Below, in pieces: positions 24,306 through 29,470 of a stretch of DNA of 29,470 bases. A program made the position numbers and the translations under genes. How positions within the stretch are numbered: the first letter of the stretch is position 1; each line of letters begins with the position of its first letter. The stretch is from Dehalococcoidales bacterium (lineage in GTDB: Bacteria; Chloroflexota; Dehalococcoidia; Dehalococcoidales; RBG-16-60-22), in NCBI GenBank assembly GCA_016926115.1, contig JAFGPF010000011.1, forward strand, positions 1 through 29,470, in the 5' to 3' direction. The notes beneath the pieces were generated by a model. That model did not search any database. It was not told where the DNA came from and saw nothing but the letters and a program-made list of their open reading frames with translations.

Positions 24306-24773
24306 ATGGGACAGTCGAAATTTGAACAATACATTAAAAGAGACCTGTGGCATAAGTCATATCCTGACGAATTCCATGCCGAGGTCACCAAACCGGTTCT
24401 CGGTTTAAGGATAGACGAAATGAAAGGTTCCACCTTTTCTCCCTTCGCGTTATCCTGGGTGCCGATAACGGAAGCCTTTTTAATGGCGCCGGAACCTCAT
24501 GTACATGACTGGGACGAGTTTCTCATGTTCATCGGCGGAGATGCTACCAACCTGTTAGACCTGGGGGGTGAGGTCGAATTCTCTTTAGGTGATGATCCGG
24601 ACCACATGGAAAAGTTTGTATTTACGACTCCCACGGTCTTTCATCTTACAAAAGGATTATGGCATTGCCCTCTCAATTTCAAGAGAGTAGATAATCCTGC
24701 CAGGCCCGTACTTTTCACCAACCTGATGTTTACCACCGATTACTCCATGAAAAGAGCCAAAGACGATAGATAA
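24306..24773 (+). CDS. Cupin-like protein
   Basis: The 155-residue product has no exact family match that I can name. PHVHDWDEFLMFIGGD (residues 64-79; His65, His67, Glu71) resembles the first cupin metal motif and FHLTKGLWHCPLNF (112-125; His113, His120) the second, so a beta-barrel with a bound metal is likely. There is no signal peptide. A strong AAAGGAGGG ribosome site precedes the ATG. Codon use is less GC-rich than that of neighbours, and the gap around it is AT-rich, which may hint at later arrival. An enzymatic or sensor role cannot be decided. Confidence 0.65.
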   Translation: MGQSKFEQYIKRDLWHKSYPDEFHAEVTKPVLGLRIDEMKGSTFSPFALSWVPITEAFLMAPEPHVHDWDEFLMFIGGDATNLLDLGGEVEFSLGDDPDHMEKFVFTTPTVFHLTKGLWHCPLNFKRVDNPARPVLFTNLMFTTDYSMKRAKDDR

Positions 24774-24894
24774 AAATTACATGGGATAATTGGGGGATGA
24801 TACTGGATGGCCTGACTGCGCCAGGGCTGCGACGGGCAAGCCTGAGTGGTAAAAGATAATTTGCGGGGGGGAAGAGGGTAGGGCATGAAATTGG

Positions 24895-25617
24895 CTATTT
24901 CTCCAGCAGGGCTTTTATCTCCCCCGCGTTCAGGCGGCGTACCTCTCCCTCCTTGAGGTCACCGAGAACCAGACCGCCGATACGCACGCGTTTCAGCGCC
25001 AGCAGGGGATGCCGTATCTTCTCGAACATGCGGCGTACCTGGCGTTTCCTTCCTTCGTGGATGGTGATGCTGTAGTTGAAAGGAGGACTCGAAGAATCCT
25101 GTCTTAACGCTGCCGGGTGGGTCATACCGTCCTCCAGCAGGACGCCGCGCTCAAGCTGACGTATCTCGTCCCGTTTGAGGCTTCCTCTGACCTGCACCAG
25201 GTACTCTTTTTTATGCTCGAAAGATGGATGGGTCAGCCGGTAAGTGAGGTCGCCATTATTCGTAAGCAGGAGCAGTCCGGTGGTGTCTTTATCGAGCCTG
25301 CCCACGGGATAAAGTCTGAGTTTACGATACCTGGCGGGGATGATGTCCAGTACGGTTCGGCGGCCCTTTTCATCACTGACGGTGGAAACGATATCCGCCG
25401 GCTTGTTCAGCATCAGGCAGATTGTGTCGTCGGGCTTGAGATTGACCCCTCGACCATCAACGGAGACCCGGTCTTTCCCCACGTTTACAGGATGGTTGAA
25501 TGACTCGGCTGTTTCTCCGTTAACTTCGATCCTGCCCTGTTTGATGGCTTCCGCCATGCGGCGGCGGGAGCCGATGCCGGCTTCGGTTAGTGCTTTGAGG
25601 AGGGGACTGGTGGACAT
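24895..25617 (-). CDS. rluB: rRNA pseudouridine synthase, RluB/RsuA family
   Basis: The enzyme isomerises a uridine in rRNA, usually in 23S for RluB. The 240-residue product starts with an S4 RNA-binding domain (about residues 3-60), then the catalytic domain with GRLDKDTTGLLLLTNNG (107-123), where Asp109 is the catalytic residue; RQVRRMFEKIRHPLLALKRVRIG near the C-terminus is a family hallmark. Length is normal. AAAGGA precedes the ATG by about 10 nt. RluB, RsuA and RluE cannot be separated with certainty; rluB is the usual name for Gram-positive and Chloroflexota members. Confidence 0.9.
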   Translation of the reverse strand: MSTSPLLKALTEAGIGSRRRMAEAIKQGRIEVNGETAESFNHPVNVGKDRVSVDGRGVNLKPDDTICLMLNKPADIVSTVSDEKGRRTVLDIIPARYRKLRLYPVGRLDKDTTGLLLLTNNGDLTYRLTHPSFEHKKEYLVQVRGSLKRDEIRQLERGVLLEDGMTHPAALRQDSSSPPFNYSITIHEGRKRQVRRMFEKIRHPLLALKRVRIGGLVLGDLKEGEVRRLNAGEIKALLEK

Positions 25618-25683
25618 GAAAAATTCATTCCTTTTAAAACGTTAATCCTGTTCAAGTATATGACTTCCACGTGATAAAAAGAA

Positions 25684-25702
25684 AGAGGGGCGATACCCCT
25701 CT
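25684..25702 (-). terminator. Terminator of the surface protein gene
   Basis: Read on the minus strand, a 7-bp GAGGGGT-type stem (25696-25702 with 25684-25690, 5-nt loop) is followed by TTCTTTTTATC. It lies 26 bp after the stop of the large exported protein. Confidence 0.65.
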
Positions 25703-25727
25703 CCGATGAAATGACTATGGACAAAGT

Positions 25728-27629
25728 CTAGTCTGTCTTTCTAGATAGTGAACGCAGCTGCAACTTTTTCCTGAGGTAACGTACAACCTTCACGGCAATT
25801 ATCGATAATACTGCAGCCAGAGCCACCCATGGCGCCAGCAGCGCCGCCTTGTTGACGATGAGGATTTTGCCGCCTATCACGGTAGGCGGCGCCCCGCCGC
25901 TTGCATCCGTGGTATCGCTGTCGGAACTGTAAGTGTCCGACCACTGTCCCAGGCCTCCCTCCGAGGCGAACGACCATGCCCGGAAACTGTAGGTCTGGTT
26001 GTCACTCAATCCGGTGATGTTGGCTGAAGTGCCGGGCCCGAAATAGCCGGTGGTGCCCGATGTAGGCGCGCCGGGATATGTCGCTCCGGCCAGGTATTGC
26101 ACGGTAATGTTATCCGAGCCGGTGCCGTTAGACCATGTCAGATATACCCAGTCGGTGCCGTGGCTGACTGCCGTGAGGCCGGTCGGGCCGTCCGGCTTGG
26201 TCAGGAATTTCTGTTCACTGCCGTATGCCCAGCCGGCGGAATTGTGCGCCATCGCCCGGTAGAAATAGAGTTCGCCGCGGGTAAGTCCGGTAAGTCCATG
26301 AGGGAACGTGCCGGTGCCGAAGGAGCCCGATTCCGTCCAGTTGGACGAGTAGGGCGCGCCTGAATCGGTGTCCCACTCGAAGCCGCGGGTATCTGCGTTT
26401 TCCCCGCCGGTAGCCGTGATATTACCGTTCAGTGTCGCCGTGGTCTCCTCGACATTACTCGCGGCGCTGGTAGCCACCGTCGGGGCTGAAGGAACACCCT
26501 CTTCCGCGTGGAGCGTATAAAACGCCGATGGATTGCTCTGGTTGTTATAGCTGGTCTGGATCCAGCCGGCGCTGCGGGCGACACCGGATATACGGATCTC
26601 ATCGACGGAGCTTTTCAGCCATCCGTCGGCTTTGCCTTGTCGATTGGTTCTCAGGCTACCGTGGTTGGTCATTGCCGTGGAATAGTCCTGGGTGCCGATG
26701 AGATTCCCATTTTCGTATATCTTCATCTCGTCGACTCCACCTGCATCCTTGGCATAGGTGCCGACCACATATAACCACTGGCCGGGATTGCCCACCATGG
26801 CGGCTTTCAATGTTATCGCGTCGTTATTTAATCTGAATCTCCATTTTTCGGGCTCGATGACATCAACACCGAATTCAAAGGCGTAATCCGCACTGTTTAT
26901 CGAATGGGACAGGATCCTCTCAAAGGTGGTATTGTCCGTCCGGTTAATCCACAACTCGATTGTAAGGTTATCGGTCGGTTGCAGGGAAGCATTGGAGCCG
27001 AAATCGATGATATCGTTTATTCCATCGAAAGTATCCGCCCCGTCTATCTTACCCGCGGCGTTTTGTGTGCCGGGGGTAGTGATGTTGACCGTTCCGTCGT
27101 TATTGTATTGTGTCGAGTCGTAATGGGTACCGGATGTCTCATGGAGATGCTGTATCATTAAAAAGTCGTCGTCCCAGACGTTTTGCGGGTCTTCCTGCGG
27201 GGTGCCGATGCCGGCGTTACCGTAGTACATATATATATCCGTATTTGAAGATGAGGAAAGATTGGAGACCTTTACCCAGACGGTCAGGTTGGCGGAAGAG
27301 CCGTCGCTGCTGAAGCTTTCAATCTCGTAGGGAATCTCGGTTACCTCGTCGCTTTGAGTGAAGATTAGGTCGTCGCCGTCGGTCTGGGCGTGCGTGCCGA
27401 TGTCGCTATCGCCGGTAATGCTGATCAGTACGGGAAAATCGGTCTGGTCGGCGGTGACATTGGAGGAGTGAATTTCTATCTTCTTGCGATACAGCCAGCT
27501 GGCATTATACCAGCCGGGGTCAGCCTGGGCGGGGCTGTATCCAATGAGTCCGAAGGCAAACACCAGTACCAGGAATACAGGTGCAAGCTTTAGCAGCCCT
27601 TTATATGATTTTATAAACGGTATCTGCAT
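25728..27629 (-). CDS. Exported DUF2341 / LamG / Fn3-like surface protein
   Basis: The 633-residue product has a signal peptide (hydrophobic 12-30, probable cleavage after AQA near residue 36). Next comes a DUF2341 domain (WYNASWLYRKKIEI onward, about 40-155), a LamG/concanavalin-type jelly roll (about 175-370, with FDGINDIIDFGSNASL and LTIELWIN) and two fibronectin-III-like repeats (about 385-475 and 480-575). One C-terminal helix at 596-616 is followed by a basic tail (RKKLQLRSLSRK). This suggests a cell-surface protein anchored at its C-terminus that binds sugars or other surface ligands. Start at 27629 was preferred over an in-frame GTG 14 codons upstream because of GAAGG before it and a normal signal peptide. 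Confidence 0.8.
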   Translation of the reverse strand: MQIPFIKSYKGLLKLAPVFLVLVFAFGLIGYSPAQADPGWYNASWLYRKKIEIHSSNVTADQTDFPVLISITGDSDIGTHAQTDGDDLIFTQSDEVTEIPYEIESFSSDGSSANLTVWVKVSNLSSSSNTDIYMYYGNAGIGTPQEDPQNVWDDDFLMIQHLHETSGTHYDSTQYNNDGTVNITTPGTQNAAGKIDGADTFDGINDIIDFGSNASLQPTDNLTIELWINRTDNTTFERILSHSINSADYAFEFGVDVIEPEKWRFRLNNDAITLKAAMVGNPGQWLYVVGTYAKDAGGVDEMKIYENGNLIGTQDYSTAMTNHGSLRTNRQGKADGWLKSSVDEIRISGVARSAGWIQTSYNNQSNPSAFYTLHAEEGVPSAPTVATSAASNVEETTATLNGNITATGGENADTRGFEWDTDSGAPYSSNWTESGSFGTGTFPHGLTGLTRGELYFYRAMAHNSAGWAYGSEQKFLTKPDGPTGLTAVSHGTDWVYLTWSNGTGSDNITVQYLAGATYPGAPTSGTTGYFGPGTSANITGLSDNQTYSFRAWSFASEGGLGQWSDTYSSDSDTTDASGGAPPTVIGGKILIVNKAALLAPWVALAAVLSIIAVKVVRYLRKKLQLRSLSRKTD

Positions 27630-27744
27630 ATTCAATACGCCTTCAAAATGCTCGAAGGTAAGGGTTAACACCCAATTCGATTGTAAGTTATCCCTATTTA
27701 AGGATACTACCGCAGTATGAAGAAAGGCCTAAAGATGCGTAAAA

Positions 27745-27777
27745 TTTCATAAAGTTTTCATAAAGAATTTCTAAAGA
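27745..27777. promoter_or_regulatory. Three tandem 11-bp repeats (Pho-box-like)
   Basis: TTTCATAAAGT, TTTCATAAAGA and ATTTCTAAAGA follow each other with an exact 11-bp period. Tandem 11-bp half sites are the usual binding pattern of PhoB/OmpR-type response regulators. The site is in the 384-bp gap between the divergent surface protein and peptide genes. Confidence 0.45.
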
Positions 27778-27820
27778 ATACGACGCCTGTGACCTGTGAC
27801 AACATAACAAGTTAAAAACA

Positions 27821-27840
27821 CGCAATGTCACGGTATTGCG
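27821..27840. promoter_or_regulatory. Inverted repeat in the divergent intergenic region
   Basis: CGCAAT (27821-27826) and ATTGCG (27835-27840) pair around 8 nt. A tandem CTGTGAC direct repeat (27787-27800) lies just before. Either could be a regulator site; neither matches a named operator with confidence. Confidence 0.25.
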
Positions 27841-27954
27841 CAAATCTATATTGTATATCATAGCAGGACTGATAGCCGAGCGAAAAATATCCCGGCGCTT
27901 TTCAAGCTGTCCATAAGAGTTAATTAAGTCCCGGTAATATTTAGCTTATATTAT

Positions 27955-27983
27955 TTGACATAATTGATGTCCGGTTATAATAT
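27955..27983 (+). promoter_or_regulatory. Strong promoter of the peptide / radical SAM unit
   Basis: A perfect TTGACA (27955-27960) is followed by TATAATAT (27976-27983): TAATAT lies at the ideal 17-bp spacing and TATAAT at 15 bp. Transcription would start near 27989, about 25 nt before the peptide ATG. Confidence 0.6.
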
Positions 27984-28013
27984 TCTGGTATCCGGGTCAG
28001 GGAGGTAATGCTT

Positions 28014-28100
28014 ATGAAAGAGAAAGAGGCGAGATTCTTCCTGAAGTTCAAGGAGGCACTGGAGAAGAGCCGGGCTATTTCCCGGAGTTGCCTCGCCTGA
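28014..28100 (+). CDS. Short peptide, candidate radical-SAM-modified precursor, possible selenopeptide
   Basis: This ORF of 28 codons starts at ATG 28014 with GGGAGG 8 nt upstream; a second in-frame ATG lies two codons earlier. The product is MKEKEARFFLKFKEALEKSR followed by AISRSCLA: a charged amphipathic leader-like helix and a C-terminal Cys. The stop is UGA. If UGA is read as selenocysteine, the frame continues U-K-S-U-K-N-K to a TAA at 28119-28121 (35 residues), with a second UGA at 28107-28109. A hairpin follows at 28122-28138. A radical SAM maturase gene starts 58 nt on. A plain leader peptide is the alternative. Confidence 0.5.
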   Translation: MKEKEARFFLKFKEALEKSRAISRSCLA

Positions 28101-28121
28101 AAGAGCTGAAAGAACAAGTAA

Positions 28122-28138
28122 GCTGCCCGTGAGGCAGC
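28122..28138 (+). promoter_or_regulatory. SECIS-like hairpin
   Basis: GCTGCC (28122-28127) pairs with GGCAGC (28133-28138) around the 5-nt loop CGTGA. The 17-nt size, the GU in the loop and the 12-nt distance from the UGA at 28107-28109 resemble the minimal bacterial selenocysteine insertion element, where about 11 nt separate UGA and stem. No T-run follows, so it is not a terminator. It could also affect translation of the maturase. Confidence 0.35.
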
Positions 28139-28158
28139 CAGGCAACCAGAAACGTTAA

Positions 28159-29208
28159 ATGCAGGGAACTGTCTTTGATTTCTTTGTCCAGTGGCACCTG
28201 ACCGAACGATGCAACCTGCATTGCCGGCATTGTTATCAAAGTGATGGCGTGCCGGTAATGAGTTCCGGCGATATTTTCCAGGCAATCGATGGCGTAATCG
28301 ATGCGCTTCATAGCTGGGTGACGGACTATCAGTTAGAGATGTCACCCGGCTTTCATTTTACCGGCGGCGAGCCGTTCCTCCACGAAAGTCTCATGGATAT
28401 CCTGGCGTACGTGGGCGAGCGAAAGTGTACCACCGCCCTGATGAGCAACGGCACGCTGATAACCGGCGATATCGCCCGGCAGTTAAAGCAGCTGGGCGTA
28501 AGTGAGGTCCAGGTAAGCATGGATGGTATGGAGGCTGTCCACGACGATATCAGGGGCAGGGGTTCGTTCCGGCGGGCGCTGGGGGGAATAGAGAACCTGC
28601 TGGCGGGCGGAGTAGATACCAGCATAAACTTTACCCTTTCACGTCTCAACATCGGGGAAATAGACGGACTGGTGAAGCTGGCGGAGGATATGGGAATAGG
28701 GGCGGTAACATTCTCCCGTCTGGTGGCTTGCGGGAGGGGCAACGAGATAAGCGACCAGATGCTGACGCCGCAGGAACTCGCCGATTTTTATCAGATAGTA
28801 AAGCAGCGGCAGGCGGAGAGCAAGGTAACGTTTACCTCGCGCGACCCCCTGTTCACGGTCGCCACCATGGAAGAAGACGTGCCGGAAAGCGAATTTCCAC
28901 TGGGGGGCTGCGCGGCGGGTGTCTTCGGGATAACTATTACCGCCGACGGCAGCGTCATGCCGTGCCGCCGCATGGACCTGTCCATCGGCAATATCAGGGA
29001 AACACCTTTCCGGGAGTTATGGGCGGAGTCGCCGGTGCTATGGTCATTGAGAAATCGCGAGGAATACCACGGCGAATGTGGCTCATGCTACTACTGGGCG
29101 GTCTGCCGGGGGTGCCGGGCGATAGCCCTGGCTTACGCCCGCTCGCAGGGCAGGGAGGACTTCCTGGGTCCGGACCCCCAGTGCCCCTACTATATAGAAG
29201 CGGTGTAA
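28159..29208 (+). CDS. Radical SAM/SPASM peptide maturase
   Basis: The 349-residue product is a radical SAM enzyme that would cleave S-adenosylmethionine to modify a peptide. The 4Fe-4S cluster motif is CNLHCRHC (Cys18, 22, 25), followed by the SAM-binding FTGGEPF (about 66-72). The C-terminal SPASM domain shows all seven cysteines: CX12GX4C, then CX2CX5CX2C and a last Cys in PQC, for two further clusters. The beginning FVQWHLTERCNLHCRHCYQ is of the kind I recall from maturases of selenobiotic-type peptides. An in-frame TAA directly before the ATG fixes the start at 28159. There is no Shine-Dalgarno site, so it may be coupled to the peptide gene. Confidence 0.88.
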   Translation: MQGTVFDFFVQWHLTERCNLHCRHCYQSDGVPVMSSGDIFQAIDGVIDALHSWVTDYQLEMSPGFHFTGGEPFLHESLMDILAYVGERKCTTALMSNGTLITGDIARQLKQLGVSEVQVSMDGMEAVHDDIRGRGSFRRALGGIENLLAGGVDTSINFTLSRLNIGEIDGLVKLAEDMGIGAVTFSRLVACGRGNEISDQMLTPQELADFYQIVKQRQAESKVTFTSRDPLFTVATMEEDVPESEFPLGGCAAGVFGITITADGSVMPCRRMDLSIGNIRETPFRELWAESPVLWSLRNREEYHGECGSCYYWAVCRGCRAIALAYARSQGREDFLGPDPQCPYYIEAV

Positions 29209-29230
29209 ATTTAATCCCTTCCGCGCCCCC

Positions 29231-29340
29231 CCCCTCGTTTGTTATCTATTCCCACCCAAACCACCCTCGCACCATCCGTCGCTTAGCCACGCAAAAAAAG
29301 ACCCTCTCCCTTGAGGGGAGAGGGCAGGGTGAGGGTGATT
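29231..29340. repeat. Second intergenic repeat family, forward copy
   Basis: It matches the reverse copy at 21751-21862 over about 110 bp, with a shared TATCTATTCCCACCC core, CCACCCTCGCACCATC and a stem-loop pairing 29302-29310 with 29316-29324, ending AGGGTGAGGGTG. It begins about 20 bp after the maturase stop. Confidence 0.7.
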
Positions 29341-29350
29341 GACGGGTATT

Positions 29351-29430
29351 GACGTCCCTCCTTTAGCAAAGGAGGGAGAAACAGAGGGTGGATTTTACTA
29401 CCCCACCCGGTTTCCCCCTTTAAAAAAGTC
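29351..29430. repeat. Three-hairpin intergenic repeat, partial copy at window end
   Basis: A perfect 10-bp hairpin (29355-29364 with 29368-29377, 3-nt loop) is like hairpin 1 of copies 1 and 3. TTTCCCCCTTTAAAAAAG at 29411 matches the sequence at 61-77. The rest is either diverged or outside the window. The last 40 bp show nothing further. Confidence 0.5.
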
Positions 29431-29470
29431 CCGATTCACTCCGTTCATACGTAATCCCGTATGAAAATCG

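Noticed and set aside
24774..24894. Gap between the cupin-like gene and rluB
   Set aside because: Searched for a terminator or small gene; nothing convincing was seen.
28045..28158. Other reading frames across the short peptide region (one gives FPELPRLKELKEQVSCP)
   Set aside because: They have no start codon with a ribosome site; only the frame from 28014 is correctly placed. A frameshift joining frames cannot be excluded but has no slippery site.

Overview
The window looks like chromosomal DNA from an uncultured anaerobic bacterium, most likely a Dehalococcoidia-type member of the Chloroflexota. That placement is an inference from gene content: a compact arginine cluster, a DAK2/DegV block, RecG with a long N-terminal region, a zinc-ribbon L28, a DUF2341/LamG surface protein, an ADP-forming acyl-CoA synthetase subunit and GC-rich hairpin repeats between genes. 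No rRNA, tRNA, CRISPR array, phage gene or transposase was seen.

Layout. 1-286: hairpin repeats, then a promoter. 287-2156: a cyclase-family metal hydrolase and an alpha/beta hydrolase, separated by a structured element that ends in an intrinsic terminator. 2153-3308 (minus): a two-gene operon with a cysteine-rich protein and a pyruvate-kinase C-terminal-domain-like protein. 3452-10350: the arginine operon argJ-argB-argD-(exported hydrolase-like gene)-argG-argH, with a repeat inserted between argB and argD. 10365-10550 (minus): rpmB. 10683-14887: a FakA-like DhaL/DAK2 kinase followed by three tandem DegV/FakB-like fatty-acid-binding proteins. 15203-19380: a small membrane protein, RecG, a YegS/DAGK-type lipid kinase and another small membrane protein. 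19358-21623 (minus): an AMP-forming acyl-CoA ligase with an unusual P-loop, coupled to an orphan ADP-forming acyl-CoA synthetase ATP-grasp subunit. 21925-23583 (minus): argS. 23772-24773: a META-domain lipoprotein and a cupin-like protein. 24895-27629 (minus): an RluB/RsuA-type pseudouridine synthase and a large exported DUF2341-LamG-Fn3 protein. 28014-29208: a very short peptide gene followed by a radical SAM/SPASM maturase. 29209-29470: more repeats.

How the genes work together. ArgJ, ArgB, ArgD, ArgG and ArgH cover most of arginine synthesis (argC and argF are not here), and ArgS uses the product. The FakA/DegV block probably phosphorylates exogenous or recycled fatty acids for phospholipid synthesis; the YegS-like lipid kinase and the acyl-CoA ligase genes add to a lipid theme.

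The most striking part is the end of the window. A 28-codon ORF with a strong promoter and Shine-Dalgarno site ends in Cys-Leu-Ala-UGA. Reading through it meets a second in-frame UGA, and a compact 17-nt hairpin with a GU-containing loop lies 12 nt beyond that. The next gene is a seven-cysteine SPASM radical SAM enzyme. This fits a ribosomally made, radical-SAM-modified peptide that may contain selenocysteine. It remains a hypothesis.
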